DNA of 64,000 nucleotides from Prorocentrum cordatum (taxonomy: Eukaryota; Sar; Dinophyceae; Prorocentrales; Prorocentraceae), in NCBI GenBank assembly GCA_963575745.1, contig CAUYUJ010005005.1:1-64000 (forward strand), written 5' to 3'. Positions 49,657 through 60,357 of this stretch are shown here, one piece after another. The position numbers were made by a program, and so were the translations under genes. The notes beneath the pieces are model-generated. The model saw only the letters and a list, made by a program, of their open reading frames with translations, was not told the origin of the DNA and made no database searches. Position 1 is the stretch's first letter. The number at the start of each line of letters is the position of its first letter.

Positions 49657-50401
49657 AGAACGTGTGCTCCCCACAGGAGAACAAGAAACACACGACACGA
49701 ACGTACGCTTTCGGAGGTCCGCGCGGATGTCCTAGGTCGCCGCTGGACCTCCGTACACTTTTCCAGGTGCGCGGGGCGCGTCAAGGGTGGCCCCGGTTGG
49801 AGGCCTGGAAATGGGCACCGCACCAACACAGGGGGGTGCCTCCACTGGGGGAAGATGATCCTAGATTCTTGCGTTGGTGGTGATGCTACGGGTCACCTAG
49901 GAAGCCCGAACATTGACACCGCCACCGAGATCGGGATCACCTTCCCTTGATGGAAGCACACCACCGATGTTGGTGTTGATGCCCACCGTTACAGGCCTCC
50001 GACCCGGAAGGACCGCCCAGGAGTGCGGTGCGGGGAGGAGACCCACGCGCCGACCCCGGAGAACCGCGCGGACCCAGACCTCCGCCGACAGGACTTCCCG
50101 TCGCCTTCCCCCCCCCCGCAGTTGCGGACAAGAGCTGTGGGGCGGCGGGGCCGTCGGCAGTCTGCGAGGACGGGGCGGAGGACGAGGTCGACGAGGATTC
50201 CGCCCGGGGCCCTCTGGCCACCGAGGCCGGGGAGTGCCCAGGGCGCCATCTGTTTCTCGGCCCGGCGCCCGCAGGCGCAGCACTGGTGGCCGCCGACCAG
50301 CCCCGTCCCGTCCTCCGCCCCGTCCTCCGCCGACTTCTTGGTGTGTGAAAACTACACAACGAGCCGGCCCCAGGCGCCGAATCTTCGTCAAAGCAATGTG
50401 G
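49657..50401. other. GC-rich upstream flank of the transporter, no other gene supported
   Basis: Holds overlapping Arg/Pro/Gly-biased frames on both strands. No spliced-leader relic lies next to the transporter ATG. 49708-49752 weakly resembles 15455-15505. Confidence 0.45.
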
Positions 50402-50495
50402 GTGTCGAGTTTGGGTCGCGTGTGGGACGGGTGTGGGTGGGTCGCAGGGTGGGTCGCTGGGTGGGTCGCTGGGTGGATCGCGGGCGGGTCGCGGC
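50402..50495. repeat. Tandem GGGTCGCTGGGT-type dodecamer repeats
   Basis: GGGTCGC followed by (A/T)GGGT or CGGGC recurs about seven times. Confidence 0.8.
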
Positions 50496-51206
50496 TGACG
50501 ACGACAGCAAGAGAGCATCATTCGCGCCGTGGCGGGAATCCGCGATTTCCCACGGAAGCGGGACCCGTCGCGGATCCACGCCCCCTTGATCCATGTCTGC
50601 GATCGCCTGAAGACGGGGACAGTGAAGGAGCGTTCGGCCCCCTCGCCACGACCAGTCCGTGGCCCAGGTCTGGACCCTGCCCCCCGGGGGTCAAGTCTCG
50701 CGCCCCGGATCTGATGCTGACTGTCCTGGGGCCCGGCTGCGGGCCCCCGACGCCGACACCGAGGAAACACACCTGGGTCAGAAGGAATCGTATCGTCGGA
50801 GGTCTGGGCTTATCGAGCAAGGGTCGACCGCCCCGGCATTCCCATGAGTCTATACCACGGAATCTTCGTAGAACCCCCAAAATACGATAAGAACAGAACC
50901 AATGTTCTTAGAACATCAAGCCGATGTGTGAAAACAAGACAGCCCCAGCCAGAACTGTTCGAAGAACATGTCGTGCGAACCTCAAAGGTGCTTGGAACAT
51001 TCCCTGGTGGTCCTACTGACAAGCCAAGGCGCCTCGCCACTGCTTGAGTTTATGCTCCTGCGGTGTTTCTGCCTTCCGGTCCACAGGACTTCGGCTGCAG
51101 GCCTTGTGCGCGGGCTCGCCAATTCCGCGGCGCCTGGTTCCGCTTGCCCCCCCCCCAGGCTCGCTGCCAAAGCCAGGGCGGCTACAAGCTGGACGCTGCA
51201 ATGATG
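50496..51206. other. Intergenic DNA, no gene supported
   Basis: A 50844-51047 frame on the plus strand has an ordinary amino-acid mix but no domain or homologous family that I recognise. AGAACAT-type words recur at 50914-50970. Confidence 0.4.
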
Positions 51207-51360
51207 GTTACGTTGCATCTTCAGTGGACATTGTCCAATGGTGGTAACGTTGCATCTTCAGAAAATCTTGTCTGTACCATCGCGCCACTATCCGTGTCGA
51301 ATCCGTGTCGAATCCATGTGAATAATCAAATCCACGTCGAATCTATGTCGAATCCGCGTG
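51207..51360. repeat. Short direct repeats
   Basis: GTTACGTTGCATCTTCAG and GTAACGTTGCATCTTCAG lie 36 bp apart (51208, 51244). Then GTGTCGAATCC and relatives recur five times at 51294-51355. Confidence 0.6.
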
Positions 51361-52290
51361 TCAACTCCCGGGTACAAGGAAACATGCAGCAATTTACAGG
51401 ACAGACGAGATCCCCCGAAGATGCATCGCAAGGATGGCCGTGCTGGACGGCGTGAACTTGGCGCACGCCCTGACATCCTCGCGCTTTGAAAAATCACAAC
51501 GGAAGATGTTCGGTGACTCTTGGCCTCAGGGGGGTCTTACAGGGTCCCAAGGCTGTCAAAGAACGGCTAAAGACGAAATGCGGCTACGTGGAAGGTGTCC
51601 AGACGTCCACGACTTCCCTCTGTAACAGAAATGACGACTTTCGGATGTCTGAGATGGCACCCCAGCCAGCGCGCAAGGGTTTGCTGTACGCAGCCATGCC
51701 ATCGCCCTTCCTGTCTCCTGCGCCTGCTACGCCCTTCCCTGCCTCCTGCTGCCGCCTCCGGCCCTGCTGCAGGTGCTTCTCCCGCCAACTCCCTGACCTC
51801 ATGTGTGCTTCCTACTAACATTCGCAACGCATCACAATTCTACTGTCAAACTTTCCCTCTCCCTCTCTCTCGCCTCTCTCTTTTTGTTTTTTGTTTTCTC
51901 TCTCTCTCTCTCTGCCTCCTCTCTCCCTCTCTTGATATTCCCCACATGTTTCGTAGATTTATGTTTTTTTCTCAGCCGCGTCCCACCCGCGACGCCTACG
52001 CCTCACCTACTTGGTGGGTCCTCCCACCCACATGGGGTCACATGGGATCTGCGCTCCCACACACACGCACCTCCCCCCTCTCCTTCTCTTTCTCACACCA
52101 ATCCGGGCGCGCACCATACACAAACGAACGTGCTGTCTGACGCAGCACGACGCCCGTATGAAACACACGTCTACAACCGTGCACGCACGACACATATACG
52201 CAACGCACACAGACACGGACCGCACACATACACACAGCGCACATATAGCACGCATACAGCACGCATATACACAGCATGCATGTTCTTCAC
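51361..52290. other. Intergenic DNA with CT-rich and CA-rich low complexity, no gene supported
   Basis: CTCTCTC tracts at 51850-51935. CACACGCATACACGCA-type sequence at 52130-52280. No domain. Confidence 0.45.
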
Positions 52291-52299
52291 ACTACAGGG

Positions 52300-52603
52300 G
52301 GGCGCAGGGGGGGGTCCATAAACGCGGCCCCTTTTCGCCTCCGGGTCGCGGGGCCTGGCAGGCGTAGCAATTTCTCCACACCACAGGGGGGGGGGTCCCT
52401 CACCGCGGTCTCTTATTCGTCTCAGGGTCGTGGGGCGTGGCACTTCCTCCACGCCACAGGGCCACAGGGAGTGCGCATGGGGTGGTCCCTCACTCCTGTC
52501 TCTATCCGTCTTAGGGTCGTTGGGAGTGGCAGGCGTGGCACTTCCTCCACGCGACAGGGTCACAAGGAGTGCGCAGGGGGTGGTCCCTCACTCCTGTCTT
52601 CAA
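52300..52603. repeat. Three to four tandem copies of an 80-100 bp unit
   Basis: Each unit begins with GGTCC(C/A) after a G-run (52313, 52394, 52494, 52582) and contains TCGGGGC/TAGGGTCGTTGGG and CTTCCTCCACGC(C/G)ACAGGG. The middle copies carry an extra CACAGGGAGTGCGCA block. Confidence 0.7.
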
Positions 52604-54175
52604 CCTGCCTCAGCCCTCAGCCTCAGCCTGCTTCAGCCTCAGCTTCAGTCAGCCTTCGGCCTCAGCCTCAGCCTCGGCCTGCCTCAGCCTCAGCCTGCAT
52701 CAGCCTCAGCCTCAGCCTCAGCCTGCCTCACCCCCAGCCTGCCTCAGCCTCAGCCTCAGAATAAGCCTGCCTCAGCCTCAGCCTCAGCCAACCTCAGCCT
52801 CAGCCTCAGGCTGCCTCAACCTCGGCCTCAGCCTCAGCTTGCCTCAGCATCGGCCTGCCTCAGCTTCAGCCTCAGCCTCAGTCTGCCTCAGCCTCAGCCT
52901 GCCTCAGCCTGCTTCAGCCTCAGCCTCAATCTGCTTTCAGCCTCGGCCTCAGCGCGCCTCAGCCTCAGCCTGTGAGCCTCAGCCTCAGCCTCAGCCTGCC
53001 TCAGCCTCAGCCTCAGAATAAGCCTGCCTCAGCCTCAGCCTCAGCCAACCTCAGCCTCAGCCTCAGGCTGCCTCAACCTCGGCCTCAGCCTCAGCTTGCC
53101 TCAGCATCGGCCTGCCTCAGCTTCAGCCTCAGCCTCAGTCTGCCTCAGCCTCAGCCTGCCTCAGCCTCAGCCTCAGCCTCAGCCTCAGCCTGCCTCAGCC
53201 TCAGCCTCAGCCTGCATCAACCTCAGCCTCTGTCTGCCTTCAGCCTCGGCCTCAGCCTGCCACAGCCTCAGCCTGCATCAACCTCAGCTTCAGCCTCAGC
53301 CTGCCTCAGCATCAGCCTCAGCCTGCCTCAGCCTCAACCTCAGCCTGCTTCAGCCTCAGCATCAGTCTGCCTTCAGCCTCGGCCTCGGCCTCCGCCTGCT
53401 TCAGCCTCGGCCTGCACCAGCCTCAGCCTCAGCCTCAGCCTGCCTCAGCATCAGCCTGCCTCAGCCTCAGCCTCAGCCTGCCTCAGCCTCAGCCTCAACC
53501 TGCTTCAGCCTCAGCCTCAGTCAGTCTGCCTTCAGCCTCGGCCTCAGCCTCAGGCTGCCCCAGCCTCAGCCTGCATCAGCCTCAGCCGCAGCCTCAGCCT
53601 GCCTCAGCATCAGCCTGCCTCAGCCTCAGCCTCAGCCTGCGTCTGCCTCAGCCTGCTTCAGCCTCAGCCTCAATCTGCTTTCAGCCTCGGCCTCAGCGCG
53701 CCTCAGCCTCAGCCTGTGAGCCTCAGCCTCAGCCTCAGCCTGCCTCAGCATCAGCCTCAGCCTCAGCCTGCCTCAGCCTCAGCCTCAGCCTGCTTCAGCC
53801 TCAGCCGTAGTCTGCCTTCAGCCTCGGCCTCAGCCTCAGCCTGCCTCAGCCTCAGCCTGCCTCACCCTCAGCCTCAGCCTCACTCTGCCTCAGCCTCAGC
53901 CTGCCTCAGCCTCAGCCTCAGCCTGCCTCAGCCTCGGCCTCAGCCTGCCTCGGCCTCAGCCTCAGCCTGCCTTCAGCCTCGGCCTCAGCCTCAGGCTGCC
54001 TCAACCTCAGCCCGCATCAGCACCAGCCTCAGCATCAGCCTGCCTCAGCCTCGGCCTCAGCCTGCCTCGGCCGCAGCCTCAGCCTGCTTCAGCCTCAGCC
54101 TCAGTCTTCCTTCAGCCTCGGCCTCAGCCTGCCTCAGCCTCAGCCTGCCTCAGCCTCAGCATCAGCCTGCCTCAG
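52604..54175. repeat. Large CCTCAG/GCCTCA hexanucleotide satellite with higher-order structure
   Basis: About 1.57 kb of AGCCTC units with TGCCTCAGC, TTCAGCCTC, GCATCAG variants. A block around AATAAGCCTGCC recurs at 257-bp offset (52761, 53018). A block around CAGCGCGCCTCAGCC recurs near 52950 and 53693. It reads artificial Ser/Ala/Gln/Pro/Leu repeats in all frames. Confidence 0.95.
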
Positions 54176-54180
54176 CAATC

Positions 54181-54540
54181 AAAATGTGGCCCGGGCATGG
54201 AGTTCTGGGAACTCGAAGAACACGAAGTGCCCTACAGTTGGCTCCAGGCATTCAAAATCATGCCCAGGAATGAACTTCTGGCAACTCGAAGACCACGAAG
54301 CTGCCTACAGATGGCCCCGGGCATTCAACATCATGCCCAGGAATGGAGTTCTGGGAAATCGAAGACCACGAAGTGGCCTACATTTGGCTCCGGGCATTCA
54401 AAATCATGCCCAACAGGGGAGTTCTGGGAACTCGAAGACCACGAAAGGGCCTACAGCTGGCTCTGGGCATTCAAAATCATGCCCAGGACTGGAGTCCTGG
54501 GAACTCGAAGACCACGAAGTGCGTTACTGTTGGCTAAAAA
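54181..54540. repeat. Five tandem copies of a 73-bp unit
   Basis: AGTTCTGGGAACTCGAAG recurs at 54201, 54274, 54347, 54420 and 54493, exactly 73 bp apart, with CATTCAAAATCATGCCCA in each unit. It starts directly where the CCTCAG satellite ends. Confidence 0.95.
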
Positions 54541-55491
54541 AAACCCCGGTTTTCCGCGGCACCCGTCCGGCATCTGCCCAAACCTCCCTGGGGAGTCATG
54601 ATGCTCTCTTTTGAGACCACTTGAAATCTATCAGTCTTCGCTGTTAAGTAAACTAGCTTGGCGAAAGACCCAACCATACGCAGTTTAGTGCGCCGCAATT
54701 GTGAATCTCGTCTTCGGTGGAGCTCCCTGCGAGGCCAAGAACAGCGTGAGGGGCGTGCCGATGCATGGCGGGGAACGCAGCGCGGAAGAAAACGATGGGT
54801 CTGACAACGAGAGCATGAGTGCGGGTGAGTCTGAGTACGAGTGGGTCTGATTGTGCATGAATCTGCGCGCGGGGGAATCTACGCGTATGAATGTCGACGC
54901 CCATATCGGCACCCCCCTCGCGTGGATCGCCCCCGCTTCCTCCCGTTTTTTTTCTCCCGCTTTGCCCGCGCACTCCACTGCCCAAGGCTGCGGGCGCAGC
55001 GCAGCACGGAGTCCCCGCGACGCGCGCTGGTCGCCCCGAAGGGGTCCCAGCAACGCACGCGGGTCGTCCGCTGCGCGGAGCAAAGCGAGCTAGCTGGCTG
55101 GCTGGGAGCGGGCAAGGCTCTGGCCGCCGGGCAAAGCGACGACGGGCGAACGAGGCGCTGGGCAGTGCGCAGCACGGAGCCCCCGCGAAGCACGCTGGTC
55201 GCCCCAAGAGGGTCCCAGCGACGCGCACGGGTCGTCCGCGGCGCCTGGCCGAACTGTTGGACAGCCTGGATATGGCGCGGCTCGGGCGGGCCGCTCCCCA
55301 GGTCGCGCCTCGCGGATAAACTCGGTGAAGCCCAGCTCCCTGGCGAGGGTCGCGGCCTCCCTCCTGCGACGGCGGCGGCGACGACGACGCCGGCCCATCC
55401 CAAACGAGGAGCGTTCCGGGGCGGATCGTGCCCGCGCACTTCTAAGTCCAAGGCTGCGGGCGCAGCGCAGCGCGGAGTCCGAGGCCAAACA
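54541..55491. repeat. Region with three dispersed copies of a GC-rich unit, no gene supported
   Basis: GGCTGCGGGCGCAGCGCAGC(A/G)CGGAGTCC occurs at 54986 and 55452, and a related GTGCGCAGCACGGAGCC near 55165. The first two copies extend through CTGGTCGCCCC(G/A)A and GGTCCCAGC(A/G)ACGC. 54541-54980 is otherwise unique. Confidence 0.55.
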
Positions 55492-55806
55492 CTACCGCGG
55501 CAATTTGCCCCAGAGCTTGCTCTCCAGTGTCGGGTATTTACTAAAGATACGATTGGCCAGCATAGTCATTCTCTTGCGGACAGTGGCCGGATCGTGGAGT
55601 TCTGCGTCCATTGCATCTTTCTGCGAAGGGGGCGCGTAGCCCTTGAACGGCTCGTAAGGCACGCCTGTTCCAGGCGTTCCCGAGAACGCCATGCGTTGCA
55701 ATCCACAACCTTGGCAAGTTTTCACATCATGATAGTTTGTTGGCTCACGATCAGGTGGCGCCTCTTCATCAAACCAGTGGACTTGTTCCCATAAGCTCCG
55801 TTTCAT
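55492..55806 (-). CDS. Small unknown protein, 104 codons
   Basis: An ATG at 55806 and a TAG at 55492-55494 bound a frame whose composition looks natural, unlike its GC-biased neighbours. It starts MKRSLWEQVHWFDEEAPPD and contains VKTCQGCGLQRMAFSGTPGT with one CxxC pair, then PYEPFKGYAPPSQKDAMDAE and VRKRMTMLANRIFSKYPTLE. No signal peptide or membrane segment. I do not recognise the family. It could be a complete small host protein, a terminal exon or a fragment of a retroelement ORF. A GC-rich repeat unit follows immediately downstream (55483). Confidence 0.5.
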   Translation of the reverse strand: MKRSLWEQVHWFDEEAPPDREPTNYHDVKTCQGCGLQRMAFSGTPGTGVPYEPFKGYAPPSQKDAMDAELHDPATVRKRMTMLANRIFSKYPTLESKLWGKLPR

Positions 55807-56120
55807 CCCGAAGCGCGGTCGGCTGGCAGAGAAACACTAACAACGCCAGTTGATGGTGAAACCGTCTTGCGCAGAAGTGGCTGATTCTGATTACGGAAAG
55901 CGTTGCTAGCTGCGTTGCTAGCCCCTCCAATAAAGCCCCCTTGGCTTCTTGGAAGGCCACCCCCTTCGCGCCACCCTGGGCCAACACCCGCTCGAAATCG
56001 ATCCTCGGACCCTTCCCGGGTCCAAGCTGGCCAGTTTTCCGGACCGCGTCCAGCCGTGGTGACGAGGGGGCCCCCCGAATGGCAAAAAGCCTCGAACATC
56101 GACCCTCGAGGTCCCAAGAC
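55807..56120. other. Unique flank between the 104-codon ORF and the 45-bp repeat
   Basis: Nothing recognisable. GCTAGCTGCGTTGCTAGC near 55905 is a small imperfect palindrome. Confidence 0.4.
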
Positions 56121-56211
56121 GGCCCCAAGCTCGCACAAGAGGACTCCGGCCCGGAGCGAGAGGCAGGCCCCAAGCTCGCACAAGAGGACTCCAGCCCGGA
56201 GCGAGAGGCGG
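56121..56211. repeat. Two tandem copies of a 45-bp unit
   Basis: GGCCCCAAGCTCGCACAAGA recurs at 56121 and 56166, and the units differ by one or two bases. 45 is a multiple of three, so the frame is kept. Confidence 0.9.
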
Positions 56212-56249
56212 TCGCTGCCGCACGACTCCAGCCGAGCTGGCAGCTCGCG

Positions 56250-56545
56250 AGCCTCCTCCTCCTGCCTCCTCCTCCCTGCTCTCTCCTCCCTCCTCTCCCC
56301 TCTCCCTCATCCTCCTCCTCCTCCTCTTCCTCCTCCGTTTCCTCCTCCTCCTCTCCTCCCCCTCCCTTCTCAGCCTCCTCCTTCCCCTCCTCCTCCTTCT
56401 CCTCCTCTTCCCTCTTCTTCCGTCCTCTTCCTTCCTCCCCCTCCCTCAACCCCCTCCCTCCCTTTCCCTCCCTTTCCCTCCCTCCTCACCCTCTGCATGT
56501 CCCTCTCTTTCCCTCCCTCGTCCCCCTCCGCTGCTGGCTCCTCCT
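56250..56545. repeat. Pyrimidine-rich (TCC/CCT) tract
   Basis: About 300 bp of nearly pure C/T on the plus strand, irregular CCTCCT and CCCTCC units. Confidence 0.9.
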
Positions 56546-56691
56546 TTCCCCCCTCCTCTCCCCTTCCCCCGTATCCTCGCCATGCTGTCTCGCCATGCGG
56601 TCTGCAATTCGCCCTCTCCTCGATCGAGGCCTCGATGTTTGAGCCCCGATGTCATGAACACAACGCGGCCTCTGGAGGCCGCTTCTGGGTG

Positions 56692-56869
56692 CTGGGGCCC
56701 TAAACAAAAATTCCCGGGAATGACCACCAGGATGGGGTCGAGAGGTCCGGGGGCTTCGCGACGCGACCAAAAATCGGTAGCTGGGGCCCTAGACAATACT
56801 ACCCGGGACTGGCCACCAGGATGGAGTCGAGAGGTCCGGGGGCTTCGCGACGCGAAACAAATCGGAAGT
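56692..56869. repeat. Two tandem copies of an 89-bp unit
   Basis: CTGGGGCCCTA(A/G)ACAA starts at 56692 and 56781. The shared GAGAGGTCCGGGGGCTTCGC is followed by GACGCGA. Confidence 0.85.
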
Positions 56870-57046
56870 CTGAGGTCTCATCCTCCTGGCCAAGATGTCT
56901 CCCCGTGCTCTTCTGCTCCACTCTGATATCCGTCCTCCCCTACCCGTCATCCTCCGCCTTCCCGTCCTCCTCATCCTCCTCCTCCTGGGTATCGTCGTCG
57001 TCAGGAGCGTCAGGGTCGGCGGCCGCCGCACTGTGCGGCCCTCACT

Positions 57047-57930
57047 GTGACGCCACGAAACGCTGTACTGGGTGTGCGGGACGCATGCGGGCACCCTCAC
57101 TGGGGCCATCGGTGGAGCTCCCTGTGGGGTCACGAAACGCTGTACTGGGTGTGCGGGACGCATGCGGGCACCCTCACTGGGCCTTTCGGTGGAGCTCCCT
57201 GTGGGGCCACGAAACGCTGTACTGGGTGTGCGGGACGCATGCGGGCACCCTCACTGGGGCCTTCGTGGAGCTCCCTGTGGTGTCCACGACAGGGCCACGA
57301 AGCGTACTTGGTGTGGCGGACGCAAATGCGGGCAACCCTCCTGGCCTTCGGTGGAGCTCCCTGTGGGGCCACGAAACGCTGTACTGGGTGTGCGGGACGC
57401 ATGCGGGCACCCTCACTGGGCCTTTCGGTGGAGCTCCCTGTGGGGCCACGAAACGCTGTACTGGGTGTGCGGGACGCATGCGGGCACCCTCACCGGGCCC
57501 TTCGGTGGAGCTCCCTGTGGGGCTACGAAACGCTGTACTGGGTGTGCGGGACGCATGCGGGCACCCTCACTGGGCCCTTCGGTGGAGCTCCCTGTGGGGC
57601 CACGAAACGCTGTACTGGGTGTGCGGGACGCATGCGGGCACCCTCACTGTGCCCTTCGGTGGAGCTCCCTGTGGGGCCACGAAACGCTGTACTGGGTGTG
57701 CGGGACGTATGCGGGCACCCTCACTGGGGCCTTCGGTGGAGCTCCCTGTGGGGCCACGAAACGATGTACTGGGTGTGCGGGACGCATGCGGGCACCCTCA
57801 CTGGGGCCTTCGGTGGAGCTCCCTGTGAAGCCACGAAACGCTGTACTGGGTGTGCGGGACGCATGCGGGCACCCTCCCTGGGCGCTTCGGTGGAGCTCCC
57901 TGTGGGGTCACGAAACGCTGTACTGGGTGT
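57047..57930. repeat. Twelve-copy 77-bp minisatellite
   Basis: CG(C/A)TGTACTGGGTGTGCGGG recurs at 57061, 57138, 57215, 57299 (degenerate, longer), 57377, 57454, 57531, 57608, 57685, 57762, 57839 and 57916. Because 77 is not divisible by three and no unit frame has a stop, all three plus-strand frames stay open across about 870 bp and read a 77-residue repeat. Confidence 0.97.
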
Positions 57931-57987
57931 GACGCGGGGCACCGTCTCTTCAAAACGAGGACCCAACACCACAGGATGGTTGGGAAG

Positions 57988-58186
57988 AAGATGATGATGA
58001 AGATGAAGATGAACATGAAGATGAAGATGATGATAATGATGATGATGATGATGCTGATGATGATGATGATGATGACGATGATGGTGGTGATGATGATGAC
58101 GACGACGAGGATGGTGATGATGATGATGATGATGATGGTGGTGATGGTGATGGTGATGGTGATGATGATGATGATGATGCTGATGC

Positions 58187-58221
<35 letters not shown>

Positions 58222-58223
58222 CC
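57988..58223. repeat. GAT/AAGATG trinucleotide microsatellite
   Basis: (GAT)n with AAGATGAAGATG at the left and GGTGATGGTGAT in the middle. Confidence 0.97.
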
Positions 58224-58327
58224 GATGATAGCGGAAGGATGAGGGGGAGGAGGAGGAAGGCGGAACGCGGGGCACCGTCTCTTCAAAACGAGGACCCAAC
58301 ACCACAGGATGGTTGCGTGACGGTGAC

Positions 58328-58394
58328 GAGGAGGAGGGAGGAGGGGAGGAGGAGAGGAGAGGAGAGGAGAGGAGAGGAGAGGAGAGGAGAGGAG
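58328..58394. repeat. GGAGA pentanucleotide microsatellite
   Basis: GAGGAGGGAGGA leads into about nine GAGAG/GGAGA units. Confidence 0.95.
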
Positions 58395-58469
58395 GGACGC
58401 GGGGCGCTCTCATCAAAACGAGGACCCAACACCACAGGATGATTAGGAAAACCTTACATCAATCCCTCA

Positions 58470-58810
58470 AGAGTCCTACGTGAACCCCTAAAGAACCCTA
58501 GATGCATCCCATGAGAAACCTACGTGCATCCCTATAGAATCCGACGTGCATCCCCATGGAATTCTACGTACATCCCTGTGGGATCCTACGCGCACCCCTA
58601 TGGAATCCTACGTGTATCCCTATGGAATCCCGCGTGTATCCCTATGGAATATGTATCCCTATGGAATCCTACGTGTATCCATACGGAATCCTACGTGTAT
58701 CCCTATGGAATCCTACGTGTACTCCTATAGGGACCTGCGTGGCTCCCCTATGAAATCCCCCATGTAGCCCTATAGGATCCTGCATGCACCCCCATAGTAT
58801 CCAACGTTAT
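58470..58810. repeat. Degenerate 21-24 bp minisatellite
   Basis: AATCCTACGTGTATCCCTATGG and variants (ACGTGCATCCC, ACGCGCACCCC, AATTCTACGTACATCCCTGT) recur about 14 times. Confidence 0.85.
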
Positions 58811-60059
58811 CGTACATGTACACTAGAACCGCGCACGCGCTGCGCGCGCTTTGGTTTTAGCAGGATGCAGCGACGGTCTAGGGTCCGCAGCATCGGAGCG
58901 CAGAAAGACTTCTATCAACCATGATCAATCAGCAAATCGTACCATCCCTCTATGCCCCCACGGATGCACGCCATGAACCCCAGTCGACCTTCATCCTGCA
59001 TTCTCCTCTCAGCAAACCCTCTCAATCACTTTCCTTGCCATACCCTTTTTCGCGGACCAATGGAATCACATTCCACGCGGCAGAGGGGCTCTTGCGGGCG
59101 CGGTGGGCGAATTCCACTCGGCATGCAACGCGAAAAAATATGTTCGTTGTCGACGCGGTGGACGTGTTCCACTCGGCGTGCAACCATGAAACATACAGCT
59201 GGCCGCAGGTCGAAAAAGGATTCCGCATGATCCCACTTCAGCTGCCTACATACCCTTTGTTTCATTTCCAGAAGGGCACCTCGAGAAAACAACTCACACA
59301 CGCACAGCAGCAGCTCGTGGCCCCAGTGCTTAATCCACCCGGTTGAAGCAGCCGCTTTAAGCAGCCAAGATCTGTTCTTTGGGGAGGAGGGAGCGGGGGC
59401 CCGCGCCGATCGGCGAAACAAGACATAAGAAACAGCTACGTACCTCTCAAGACGGCTCAATGGGCCCGATTTCGGCACACCCCTCACGCACTCTACGCCT
59501 ACCCAAGGCCTAGACGACCCAGAGCGTGCAAGGCCCACCTCGAGCAAACCCAATGTCACCTGCCCAATGCCTGCCCACGAACCCCCAGGCCTGTCCAAGG
59601 TGAGCCCGACGGCCTATCCAATGCCTGCCTCAGGCTTACCTGGCGGCCTTTCAAGAGCTGATACATGGCCTACCCAGAACCCAGTGAAGACCCGCACACG
59701 ACCTAGCAAAGGCTCATCACAGATTTGTCACGTCCAAGATCTAGACAAATTTTACGTCTAGCGAACCACATGCGAGCGCCATAACGAATGTGAACACCCA
59801 AATGCGCGCGATCACCGTGCCCGCGCTCGTCTTACAACCACCACGAACATCTTTACAACGATGGGCTGTCGTGAAGGGTTCTATGGTGCGCCCACCTTTG
59901 TCGTGCAATCACCACGCAAAATTTGCCAACACTGGGCCACCCTGAAGGTTTGAACGGTACGCGCCAATAAAAATCGACAACGAAATAATCGATCCGACGG
60001 TCACCCCAGTACCGCGGCGACTGCCGGGACTGATCCAAGTATTCGCTTCCTTCGTGGCT
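58811..60059. other. Unique DNA with one unsupported ORF
   Basis: A 141-codon plus-strand frame at 58921-59346 (MINQQIVPSLYAPTDARHEP) has a natural-looking composition but no recognisable domain. CCTGCCCAATGCCTGCC-type words recur at 59545-59640. 59860-59960 contains an ACCACGCAAAATTTGCCAAC-type segment related to nothing else here. Confidence 0.35.
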
Positions 60060-60357
60060 GCCCTGAGAAAAAGCACGCCCACCTCAAAAAGCCAGCGTCT
60101 CGCGTGAGATATCCCCGAATGCTGACCGCAAGTGGGCAAATGTCCCACCCCGTGGTCGCTCCCCATTGTGGCGCCCAGCAACGTTTGTTGCGACATCGCG
60201 AACACCACGCGGCCCTGAAAAAGACGCGCCGACATCTGTGAAACGAGCGAACAGCTGGAGACATCCCCACAATCTGGGCACGAACTGGTAAGTGTCCTAA
60301 TTATCCCCTGGCGGCACCCCCTTGTGTTGCCCAAGTGCGAGGCCTGTCACATCGCGA
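60060..60357. repeat. Imperfect tandem duplication of about 150 bp
   Basis: 60060-60210 and 60211-60357 share CCTGA(G)AAAAAG(C)ACGC, GA(T/C)ATCCCC(G/A)AA/CAA, GTAAGTG/GCAAGTG and TGTTGC...CGACATCGCGA/TCACATCGCGA. Substantially diverged. Confidence 0.55.

Larger units (their letters stand above)
57931..58443. repeat. Three copies of a 50-bp segment interleaved with microsatellites
   Basis: Copies at 57932-57980, 58264-58315 and 58396-58443 share ACGCGGGGC, CAAAACGAGGACCCAACACC and ACAGGATG(G/A)TT. A GAT array fills the first gap and a GGAGA array the second. Confidence 0.9.

Noticed and set aside
49897-50890. Long frames upstream of the transporter
   Set aside because: GC-biased, overlapping on both strands, no domain.
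52430-54273. 433-codon Ser/Ala/Gln/Pro-repeat frame
   Set aside because: The hexamer satellite is open in several frames and there is no sign of a start, a stop context or codon bias.
54186-54614. Two overlapping 134-142 codon frames
   Set aside because: They read the 73-bp tandem array in different phases; 73 is not a multiple of three, so neither gives a regular protein repeat.
56821-57994. Three overlapping frames of 286-335 codons with CGTHAGTLTG-type repeats
   Set aside because: By-product of a stop-free 77-bp minisatellite read in all three phases. Kept as a repeat and as a finding, not a gene.
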